A stretch of 64,000 bases of DNA from Microbulbifer agarilyticus. Lineage in GTDB: Bacteria > Pseudomonadota > Gammaproteobacteria > Pseudomonadales > Cellvibrionaceae. A program made the translations under genes and the position numbers. Location of the stretch: contig NZ_JAIUZM010000003.1 of the NCBI RefSeq assembly GCF_020171345.1, forward strand, positions 62,001-126,000, in the 5' to 3' direction. The notes below the pieces were generated by a model, which worked only from the letters and a program-made list of their open reading frames with translations, made no database searches and was not told the origin of the DNA. This document shows positions 56,940 through 64,000 of this stretch, piece after piece. Each line of letters begins with the position of its first letter. Position 1 is the stretch's first letter.

Positions 56940-59336
56940 ATGAATCGTAAAAATGGTGATTTAAAAAAGACAGTTCTGGCTGGTGCTATTGCCAGTTTGA
57001 CCGTCGCCAGCAGTGCAGGAGTAGCCGCGCAAGAGTTAACACTGGAAGAGGTCGTTGTCACGGCGCAAAAGCGCACCGAGAGCTTGCAGGATGTACCCAT
57101 TTCAATTGCCGCTATGGGTGGCGAGAAAATTGATAATCTGGGAATTACCTCGCTTGAGGAATTAACGCAATACACTCCTAACGTGACCGTTAATGGTGGC
57201 TCCGGGACTCCCAATCTGTTTATTCGCGGTATCGGTTCTGGTACCAATCAGGGTTTTGAACAGTCGGTAGGTATGTATACCGATGGTGTTTACGCGGCCC
57301 GCGGTCCGTTGGCTGCAGTTCCAACCACAATGGACCTTGAGCGCGTTGAAATACTCAAAGGGCCGCAGGGTATTCTATTTGGTAAGAATACGGTTGCGGG
57401 TGCGATCAATATCACTAGTGCGAAGCCCACCGAAGAGTTTGAGGGCATGGCCGAGGTCCTGTACTCCCCCGAGTATGGCGATCAGCAATATAACCTAGTG
57501 CTATCTGGGCCACTGGCTGAAAGCCTGTCCGGTCGTCTGGCAGTTCGCCACGATGCCACTGAGGATGGCTGGTGGGAAAATATTACTACCGGTGACGAGG
57601 GTCCCAACCATGACAACGTGTATGCGCGCGGTAGCCTGCGCTGGATGGCCGGCGATAATCTAGAGATCAACGCCAAGTACGAATCCGGTGATTTTCAGAG
57701 CGGAGCAACGCCAGGAGCGATATACCAGTCGGACTTTGCGGGGCAGCAGAACTTTGCCGGGTCGGTGCCGATTCCAGTGGTGTCTGATAGGGAGAAAGGC
57801 GCGGGGGAAGCTGGAACCCGTAAAGCGGTAAACACTGACGTGTTTGCGTTGACAGTCGATTGGGATTTCGAATTTGCGACGTTCACGTCGATTTCAGCCT
57901 ACTCGGCCTACGATATGATGTCGACGGGCGATACCGATATCGTAGCCGCACCCTCTATTACCCGTACACGCTGGGAAGATTACGAACAGTACAGTCAGGA
58001 ATTGCGGCTGGTATCACCGGGTGGCGAAACGATCGACTGGATTGCTGGCGCCTACTACCAGAGCAGTGAGCTGGATATCAGCCGTCGCCTGGACGCGCTG
58101 GATTTTGCGCAGTCTGGCCCCTTGAACACCGCCCCGCTGTATCTTCCTGGCCCTGGCGTGCCCAGTGTTTTCGATCAGGAAGGGGAGAGCTGGGCCGTGT
58201 TTGCGCAAAGTACCTGGAACGCCTCTGACGCCCTGCGCTTGACCTTAGGCCTGCGCTATAACGAGGAGTCCAAGGAGCTGGATAAGATCGTTGACTCTTC
58301 TGGTCTGCTGGTCCGGACTCCTACCGGATTTTCTCCTATCGACGGTCAGGCCCAGCTAATTGAAGATCTACGCCAGCACAGTTTTACCGACCTCAGTCGT
58401 GAAGAAGCCAAGTGGACTTACTCCACGAACGTCCAATGGGATGTGAGTGAAGACACCATGCTGTATACGAGCGTCAGTACCGGCTTCAAAGGCGGCGGCT
58501 ACGACGAGGCCTACAGTGGTGCTGGCTATGAGATTCGTCGATTCCACCCTGCGCTAGGTCCGCTTCCTCCCGTCGAGGGCAACGACCCGTCGATACTTGA
58601 GTATGAACCTGAAGAAGTTCTCACCTATGAAGCCGGGGCGAAAATGCGTCTGCTGGATGGTGCTGCAGAATTGAATATCGCTGTATTTAGAATGGACTAT
58701 GACGACCTGCAGACCAGTTCTCTCATTGGGGATGTTTACCGTGTGGGTAATGCCGGCGAAGCGATCAGTCAGGGCGCAGAAGTGGATGGCCGCATCAGGC
58801 TATCCGAGCGCTTGTCTGTCGGTGGTGCAGTGGCTTATCTCGATGCCTACTACGCGGACTTTAGCGGTGCCACTTGTACCACTCCGCAAGCGATGGATCC
58901 GGCGAACAATCCCGGTTGTCTACTTGAAGATGGCACCAATATTGTCGCAGCGGGTCAGAGGGGCGGTCAGGACCTGAAAGGGGAGACCCTGGTCTATGCT
59001 CCAGACCTGAGTGCGAACCTTAATGCACAGTATGTCGTTCCTGTGGGCAGTAGTATGGAGCTGACCAGTGCTGTGGATGTGAACTATAGCGATGAGTTTT
59101 ACTCAGCTCTCGACCTCGATCCAAATACCAAACACGACGATACGGCTATCTTTAATGCCCGTATCGCACTGGCCAGTGCCGACGACAGCTGGTTGGTAGC
59201 CTTGGTTGGTAAAAACCTGACAGACGAAACGACGTATATCTGGAAAAACGATGTGCCGGTAACTAACTCCAATAGTTACTATGGTGTGCCGGAGCGACCA
59301 CGCTCTATTGCCCTGCAGGCGCGCTACAACTTCTAA
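56940..59336 (+). CDS. TonB-dependent outer-membrane receptor
   Basis: 798 residues, complete. A signal peptide ends in GVAAQE (about residue 32). LEEVVVTAQKRTESLQDVPI is the TonB-box and plug start, followed by FIRGIGSGTNQGFEQSVGMY and LERVEILKGPQGILFGKN. The 22-strand barrel ends in ERPRSIALQARYNF with the usual terminal Phe. Strands such as YTSVSTGFKGGGYDEAY are in the class of receptors for hydrophobic or carbohydrate-like ligands (Caulobacter/sphingomonad style), but the ligand is undetermined. It shares an operon with the DUF1214/DUF1254 pair and precedes an MFS gene. Confidence 0.95.
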   Translation: MNRKNGDLKKTVLAGAIASLTVASSAGVAAQELTLEEVVVTAQKRTESLQDVPISIAAMGGEKIDNLGITSLEELTQYTPNVTVNGGSGTPNLFIRGIGSGTNQGFEQSVGMYTDGVYAARGPLAAVPTTMDLERVEILKGPQGILFGKNTVAGAINITSAKPTEEFEGMAEVLYSPEYGDQQYNLVLSGPLAESLSGRLAVRHDATEDGWWENITTGDEGPNHDNVYARGSLRWMAGDNLEINAKYESGDFQSGATPGAIYQSDFAGQQNFAGSVPIPVVSDREKGAGEAGTRKAVNTDVFALTVDWDFEFATFTSISAYSAYDMMSTGDTDIVAAPSITRTRWEDYEQYSQELRLVSPGGETIDWIAGAYYQSSELDISRRLDALDFAQSGPLNTAPLYLPGPGVPSVFDQEGESWAVFAQSTWNASDALRLTLGLRYNEESKELDKIVDSSGLLVRTPTGFSPIDGQAQLIEDLRQHSFTDLSREEAKWTYSTNVQWDVSEDTMLYTSVSTGFKGGGYDEAYSGAGYEIRRFHPALGPLPPVEGNDPSILEYEPEEVLTYEAGAKMRLLDGAAELNIAVFRMDYDDLQTSSLIGDVYRVGNAGEAISQGAEVDGRIRLSERLSVGGAVAYLDAYYADFSGATCTTPQAMDPANNPGCLLEDGTNIVAAGQRGGQDLKGETLVYAPDLSANLNAQYVVPVGSSMELTSAVDVNYSDEFYSALDLDPNTKHDDTAIFNARIALASADDSWLVALVGKNLTDETTYIWKNDVPVTNSNSYYGVPERPRSIALQARYNF

Positions 59337-59358
59337 GCCACTTGCCGTGTATTAATCC

Positions 59359-59394
59359 AGAGACCGCTTATATGTATTCGTATAAGCGGTCTCT
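59359..59394. terminator. 14-bp perfect hairpin after the TonB receptor gene
   Basis: AGAGACCGCTTATA (59359-59372), loop TGTATTCG, TATAAGCGGTCTCT (59381-59394). There is no T-run, so it may be a transcript-stabilising hairpin or a factor-dependent stop rather than a classical terminator. Confidence 0.5.
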
Positions 59395-59448
59395 ATTCGG
59401 CCGCCATAATCTTCAAGTCTCTATATAGAGTGAACTTGTGAAATTCTT

Positions 59449-60786
59449 ATGAGTTTATCCCCAAATGCATCGCATCCCTCGGGAGTATCCAGCGCTCAAA
59501 AATCTCCAGGGCTTATCCTCGCATTTCTGATGTTGCTGAATATTCTCAATATGGTCGACAGAAATTTGCTCGCGGGTTTCGGCCCTCAAGTGGTCGCCGA
59601 TCTTAAGCTGAGTGACAGTGAATTTGGCTTGCTGACGGGCGTTATCTTTGTTTTTTTCTACTCTATCATGGGGCTCGTGATGGGCTTTTTGGCGGATCGC
59701 TACCATAGACCGGGATTGATCGCAGTGGGTCTTGTGGTGTGGAGTGCACTCACTGCTTACTCAGGGATTGCCAAGAATTTTTTACAGCTGGCGATCGCAC
59801 GTTTGTTTATTGGTGTAGGTGAGTCGTGCTTGGCACCCACATCTATGTCGTTATTGTCTGATTTGTACCCATCGCGCAAGCGCGGTTTGGCTTCTGCAGT
59901 TTATTACCTTGGGGTACCTCTGGGGGCCGGCGGTAGCTTTATTGTTGCCGGTGTTCTGGGTCCGCAAATAGGCTGGAGGAATTCTTTTCTTATTATGGGG
60001 GTGCTCGGCTTGGTGCTCGCATTACCGCTTTTGGTGATGAAAGATGCACCCCGTGGAGCACAAGACCCAATTGCAAAGAGTGACACAGGGAAGGGAAGCT
60101 GGCGTCACTTGTTGATAACGCTTAAGCAGCGCCCCGCACTAATGCTCACTATGATCGGCGCTATTTTTTTACATATTCCAATTGGTGCAGCGAACTTCAC
60201 ACAGCTTTGGCTGGTTAGAGAGCGCGGTTTTGAGGCCTCGGATATTGCAACCTTATACGGAGTTTTGTTTATTATTTTTGGCGTATTGGGCACCATGCTT
60301 GGCGGTGTCTTGGGCGATTGGTTTAATGCACGCCATAAAGGGGGGCGGGTTCGCCTCCTGGCTGTTCTGATGCTGGTATTGGCACCGCTGCTGTTGGGCT
60401 ATCGCCTGGTGGATCCGTCTTCGCCCTTTTTCTATATCGGTATGTGCACCGGACTTTTCTTGATGTCTGTGTTCTACGGCCCGGCATTTTCAACGATTCA
60501 GGATCTATCACCAACCAGAATGCGAGCGCGTATGACAGCACTGCTTCTGATTGCCTGCAACCTGATTGGGCTGGGGCTAGGTTCGGTGATAACCGGAGTT
60601 GTGAGTGACTTGCTTCAAGGTGCTGCGGTGGAAAACTCCCTCACGTTGTCCTTACTTGCAGCGGACCTAATGTCTCTATTGACCATTCCTTGCTTTTTCT
60701 TGGCATCTTTGCATATCGCCAGAACACAGATGGGCGAGGGGCTGGCTAACCAAATAGATCAACTCCCGAGCCGAGGTTTGTCGTAG
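59449..60786 (+). CDS. Major facilitator superfamily transporter, spinster-like
   Basis: 445 residues with twelve predicted spans. The start VDRNLLAGFGPQVVADLKLS and SDSEFGLLTGVIFVFFYSIM, then MGFLADRYHRPGL and ARLFIGVGESCLAPTSMSLL, are the spinster-type MFS pattern found beside TonB receptors in marine catabolic loci. The usual role is uptake of an organic acid or lipid-like substrate across the inner membrane; the substrate is not determined. It follows the TonB receptor in the same direction, separated by 112 bases. Confidence 0.9.
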   Translation: MSLSPNASHPSGVSSAQKSPGLILAFLMLLNILNMVDRNLLAGFGPQVVADLKLSDSEFGLLTGVIFVFFYSIMGLVMGFLADRYHRPGLIAVGLVVWSALTAYSGIAKNFLQLAIARLFIGVGESCLAPTSMSLLSDLYPSRKRGLASAVYYLGVPLGAGGSFIVAGVLGPQIGWRNSFLIMGVLGLVLALPLLVMKDAPRGAQDPIAKSDTGKGSWRHLLITLKQRPALMLTMIGAIFLHIPIGAANFTQLWLVRERGFEASDIATLYGVLFIIFGVLGTMLGGVLGDWFNARHKGGRVRLLAVLMLVLAPLLLGYRLVDPSSPFFYIGMCTGLFLMSVFYGPAFSTIQDLSPTRMRARMTALLLIACNLIGLGLGSVITGVVSDLLQGAAVENSLTLSLLAADLMSLLTIPCFFLASLHIARTQMGEGLANQIDQLPSRGLS

Positions 60787-61021
60787 TTTTTAGTCGTGAA
60801 AATATGAGCTTTGTGGCGGGGTTTGTAGTTTAAAAGACCTGCATTATTTGCTCGCTGATGGGGATAGAGTTTTTCTGGATGAAAATCCAGTAAGTGAAGA
60901 TTTCTTGTCTATCAGGCGGTCGAGTAGGGTATGTCGGTTTCGTTGATCTTCGTGATGGTTTGTGTGCGTCATTTTGACCTCGCGGCCATTAAAGAAAATA
61001 AAATAATGATGAGATTAACTA

Positions 61022-61921
61022 ATGAAACAGATAAACGATTACAGAGATATTTTTCGTCTTGTTGCCAGTGCCACTGGTATGTGCGGTAGAGGTTTCACAC
61101 GATTTTACGTGGTCCTGATGCTGGCGTTTATTTCTGCGGAGTCCGCGACTGCAGATATTATGACAACTACGAATATCGGCGGCGTGAGTGTTGAGATCCG
61201 CCGGGCTGGCAATGGGGTATATCCATTGGTCATATTCTCCCATGGGATGGGCGGCTGTCCTGGCAATACCAATGGGATTCAAAGCCGGCTCGCCGATGCG
61301 GGCTATATCGTGGTTGCCCCGAAACACGATGACTGCCTCACGGGCAATACCACGCCGGATGTCCCTTGGACGCAACCAGAGAACTGGACCGACCAAACCA
61401 ATGTTGATCGGCGTGATGACATGCACGCGGTCCTCGACGCCTTACCGTCAAGCGCCTACTCACAGTACATCGAAGGGTTCAGTAACATTGGCTGCATGGG
61501 GCACTCGATGGGCGGCTACACGTGTATGGGCATTGCCGGGGCATGGAGTAGTTGGACGCGCAGCGAGGTCGGTGCGGTTGCAGCGCTCTCGCCCTGGCAC
61601 AGACCGTTAATGGTACAAAATCGGGTTGGTGATATGACCAATGGTCAAACCCTATATCAGGGTGGGACTCTGGATAGCACGATCACACCGGAGCTTATAC
61701 AGGCCGGCGGTACTTACGCTCAGACGTCGCCCTCAAAGTACGGGCAGGTATTTGACCGGGCGGGGCACTCTGCATGGACGGATGGCTGGCTGTCTAGCCG
61801 ATTCCATGACGAGATGGCCTACTATCTGATTTCGTTTTTCGATGCGTATCTCAAGCACGGCTCTGTGTCGAATCTTGAAGTTAAGAAATCGCGAGTGAGC
61901 ACTCTGGATTACGAGCACTAG
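61022..61921 (+). CDS. Exported alpha/beta hydrolase
   Basis: 299 residues. An export signal lies at about 20-45 (FYVVLMLAFISAESATA), and ATG 61079 is a plausible shorter start. The fold has VYPLVIFSHGMGGCPGNTNG as the oxyanion strand, the nucleophile elbow IGCMGHSMGGYTCMG, and a C-terminal His in FDRAGHSAWTDGWLSS. The overall pattern resembles dienelactone-hydrolase or lipase/cutinase-like family members. It carries several Cys that could pair in the periplasm. Presumably an ester or lactone hydrolase; the substrate is unknown. It lies between the MFS gene and the AraC regulator. Confidence 0.85.
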   Translation: MKQINDYRDIFRLVASATGMCGRGFTRFYVVLMLAFISAESATADIMTTTNIGGVSVEIRRAGNGVYPLVIFSHGMGGCPGNTNGIQSRLADAGYIVVAPKHDDCLTGNTTPDVPWTQPENWTDQTNVDRRDDMHAVLDALPSSAYSQYIEGFSNIGCMGHSMGGYTCMGIAGAWSSWTRSEVGAVAALSPWHRPLMVQNRVGDMTNGQTLYQGGTLDSTITPELIQAGGTYAQTSPSKYGQVFDRAGHSAWTDGWLSSRFHDEMAYYLISFFDAYLKHGSVSNLEVKKSRVSTLDYEH

Positions 61922-62000
61922 GGCTGCGTGTAATGGTAGGGCTACGCGCAGTAGAAATTCCTGAAATGAGTGTGCGTCGCCGACCTAGCTAACCTAGGAT

Positions 62001-62029
62001 GCACTCGCCATCAACTTTTTGGCGAGTGC
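62001..62029. terminator. Hairpin between convergent genes
   Basis: GCACTCGCCA (62001-62010) pairs with TGGCGAGTGC (62020-62029), a perfect 10-base stem with a nine-base loop. It lies between the hydrolase and the convergent AraC gene. No T-run follows on either strand, so termination by this hairpin is uncertain. Confidence 0.45.
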
Positions 62030-62045
62030 GCTGTATACATGAGTG

Positions 62046-63401
62046 CTATTCGTTGATCTCCTGTACCGCGGATAAGGTTTCGGTTGCAGGTGCTTCAGTC
62101 ATTGCCCGCTTAAACTGAGTTGGCGTCATGCTGGTGGCTCGCTTGAACGCATCATAAAAGGATGATTTCGATTTAAAACCAACTTCAGCAGCCAAATCCA
62201 CAATGGGTATATTCGCTGTTTCAGGGGCCAGCAATATACGCCTGGCTAGGTCTATCCGATAATTATTGACAAAGCTGAAGAAGTTTTGATTCATCTGACC
62301 ATTCAGTACCTGCGAAGCCTGGGGTGCTGTCAAGTCTGCAGCTTCGGCTAGTTCGGGCAGGGTGAGGTCAGAGTCCAAGTACAACTGCTCCTTTTGCATA
62401 ACTTGCATAAGTTTGATCTTGTAGCGCTGGCCGTCCTCGCTACTCATTTTGGATCGCTTGTACTTAGTGTCCGGCTCAACCGGAGCGTTTTCAGCGTCCA
62501 CGGGGCTGTCTACGGTTATCGTACGACTGCCTGAGAAAGGGCCCTCTGCATCCTCCGGCGGGGAGAACTGTTCGTGCTCTTTTAGCCACGCCGGTTCGCT
62601 ATCCTTTGCCTGAATTACGCCGCTGATCAGGCTGGGCTGAAGCAGCGCGCTGATTGCTACGGCGTAAAAGAGAGCCACGAGTAACACCGCATAAGCATTC
62701 GTGATCGGTGCCGTAAGATCATAGAGATTCAGCAACAAGGGGAGTCGGTTAAATAGTATTAGTAGTCCAAGAACAGCGAGGAACGTAATGGTTAGTAAGC
62801 GCAACCACCGTAGATTCATATGTTCCAACGATGAAAAATGTTGTTCTAGCCGTTTGTTGTGATTCCTGATAAGTCTCAGGACCAGAAAGCCATAGCACGT
62901 AGACTGTAGTGCAAAAAATATGAAGTGAAAGTAGGACTCGATTAATGCACGCCAGAAACTACCCATAAAGCTCCATATGATCGCTTCAGTTGTCGGGTCG
63001 CTTCCCAGGTAGTTCCATAAATAGGCAGTAAAAAGTCGCTGTTGGTCGGGGTCAAGTTGCCAAAACTTTAAGTTGTTTACCGTAAAAAATACAATAGCCG
63101 GGAGAAAATGCCAGCAATGCCGATAGTTTAGCCTTGTCCCGGTAATACTCAACGCATATAGGTAGAGTAATGGGCCCCAAGTAAAGCGGAGTTGACTGAG
63201 AATGATCGAGAACTGGGGGTAATCCTGAAAAACACCCGCTTGGATTAGCAGCTTTTGTAACAGGATGGCGGCAGTGGCGAGGACCAGGGTCGCCATAATG
63301 GCGTTGGCAAGCCGGTGTCCAGAGTGGGCGTAGAGCAAGACCCCCGCCATGACAACACCCTGCACAACACCGATCCCACAAAGAAAATTAACCAGGCTCA
63401 T
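62046..63401 (-). CDS. AraC-family transcriptional regulator with membrane-embedded N-terminal domain
   Basis: 451 residues. The first 245 residues carry about seven hydrophobic spans (for example FLCGIGVVQGVVMAGVLLYA). A hydrophilic linker rich in Pro/Asp follows. The C-terminal AraC domain has LPELAEAADLTAPQASQVLN, NFFSFVNNYRIDLARRILL, IVDLAAEVGFKSKSSFYDAF and MTPTQFKRAM. The plan is the same as at 1565-2737 but the protein is longer. It is flanked by the TonB receptor/MFS/hydrolase genes and an acyl-CoA synthetase, and likely controls one of them. Confidence 0.92.
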   Translation of the reverse strand: MSLVNFLCGIGVVQGVVMAGVLLYAHSGHRLANAIMATLVLATAAILLQKLLIQAGVFQDYPQFSIILSQLRFTWGPLLYLYALSITGTRLNYRHCWHFLPAIVFFTVNNLKFWQLDPDQQRLFTAYLWNYLGSDPTTEAIIWSFMGSFWRALIESYFHFIFFALQSTCYGFLVLRLIRNHNKRLEQHFSSLEHMNLRWLRLLTITFLAVLGLLILFNRLPLLLNLYDLTAPITNAYAVLLVALFYAVAISALLQPSLISGVIQAKDSEPAWLKEHEQFSPPEDAEGPFSGSRTITVDSPVDAENAPVEPDTKYKRSKMSSEDGQRYKIKLMQVMQKEQLYLDSDLTLPELAEAADLTAPQASQVLNGQMNQNFFSFVNNYRIDLARRILLAPETANIPIVDLAAEVGFKSKSSFYDAFKRATSMTPTQFKRAMTEAPATETLSAVQEINE

Positions 63402-63678
63402 TATTATTAGATTCTCATTTCCCTAGAAAGACTGACAGTAACATCTCAGGTGTATGGGTTGTTGTCAAATTTCACTGTGCCACTAAGCCGTGCGGGTGTC
63501 TCAGGGTGAAATATACAGTTATTACTAAGTGTGTCGGTAGAGAAATAGGTGAGTCGAGCTATTTGAGGTGGTTTAACAACTCTAGTTGAATCTTTGCTGG
63601 GTGTTTCAGGTTCGTAGTTTTAGCAGTTCGAATAGATTTTCTAAGTTTGAATTGGTTAGGTTTAACGAGTAGCGAAAC

Positions 63679-64000
63679 ATGAAAAAATTGAAAGAGTTTT
63701 GTCGGGTAATTAAAGAGTTTTTGAAGGTTGCCCCAACTTTGTTTATTTACAAACCTCCCGCGGATGATGAGTTTCAATCTATGGGGCTTTTGTTTGAAAA
63801 GACAGCAGAAAAGTATTCGGATAGGCTGGCCATAATTTTTGAAGGGCGTGAACTGAAGTGGGGAGAATTTAATCGCTTGGTAAATCAGTTCGCGCACGGG
63901 ATCAAGAGCCTGGGCGTCCAGCGCGGAGATGTCGTATCTGTATTTCTTGATAATCGTATTGAACTCTTAGCGTCGGTATTGGCTTTGGCTAAGATTGGAG
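63679..64000 (+). CDS. Acyl-CoA synthetase (AMP-forming), N-terminal fragment
   Basis: The first 107 residues of a protein running off the right end, from ATG 63679. FEKTAEKYSDRLAIIFEGRE and the following LKWGEFNRLVNQFAHGIKSL, then RGDVVSVFLDNRIELLASVL, are the opening pattern of the adenylate-forming (FadD/FATP-type) family. It probably activates a fatty acid or other carboxylic acid to its CoA thioester. Its divergent neighbour is the membrane AraC regulator, with a 277-base gap. Confidence 0.88.
   Translation, partial: MKKLKEFCRVIKEFLKVAPTLFIYKPPADDEFQSMGLLFEKTAEKYSDRLAIIFEGRELKWGEFNRLVNQFAHGIKSLGVQRGDVVSVFLDNRIELLASVLALAKIG

Overview
The window looks like chromosome of a marine-type gammaproteobacterium of the Cellvibrionales/Microbulbifer kind. 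This is inferred from the protein sequences, the tilS-pyrG-kdsA-eno-ftsB-ispD-ispF-truD-pcm-nlpD-rpoS backbone, and two long TonB-dependent receptors paired with membrane-embedded AraC-type regulators. Genus-level assignment is a guess. The first and last genes run off the window.

Layout. 1-2737: the N-terminal half of a TonB-dependent receptor (minus strand) divergent from an AraC-type regulator with a membrane N-domain. 2821-15062: a housekeeping block for tRNA modification, CTP, KDO, glycolysis, division and isoprenoids, ending in the rpoS region. surE, usually between truD and pcm, is absent, and a DUF368 membrane protein sits between pcm and nlpD. 15140-19222 (minus): a complete ydbH-ynbE-ydbL lipid-transport operon. 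19300-26084: gamma-glutamyltransferase, aminopeptidase N, a SixA-like phosphatase and a type B carboxylesterase. 26727-28073: an MFS transporter preceded by an attenuator-like leader.

28498-44408 is the accessory region of greatest interest. It opens with an 893-residue protein that has a Bap-type N-terminal module and about 247 Asp-Ala dipeptides. After a terminator come five tightly coupled genes: a TolC-type channel, an LapB-type ABC exporter, an HlyD-type adaptor, an exported transglutaminase-like protein and an ATP-grasp ligase ending in a degenerate acylphosphatase domain. Converging on them is a 1603-residue fusion of an alpha-helical domain, a CapA-like domain and a MurF-like ligase. 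Ligases of the ATP-grasp and Mur classes also build cyanophycin, whose backbone is poly-Asp. My hypothesis is that this locus makes, possibly decorates, and exports a genetically encoded poly(Asp-Ala) polyanion.

44639-55392: 2,4-dienoyl-CoA reductase, two short-chain dehydrogenases behind a strong palindrome, an ECF-like sigma factor with a membrane partner, a small DUF6116-like protein, DNA polymerase IV, an AhpD-like protein, ferredoxin FdxA and MutS. 55737-64000: an uptake and catabolism region with a split DUF1214/DUF1254 pair, a TonB-dependent receptor, an MFS transporter, a secreted alpha/beta hydrolase, a second membrane-embedded AraC regulator and the start of an acyl-CoA synthetase.

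All gene functions come from reading motifs and overall sequence character; no database search was run.
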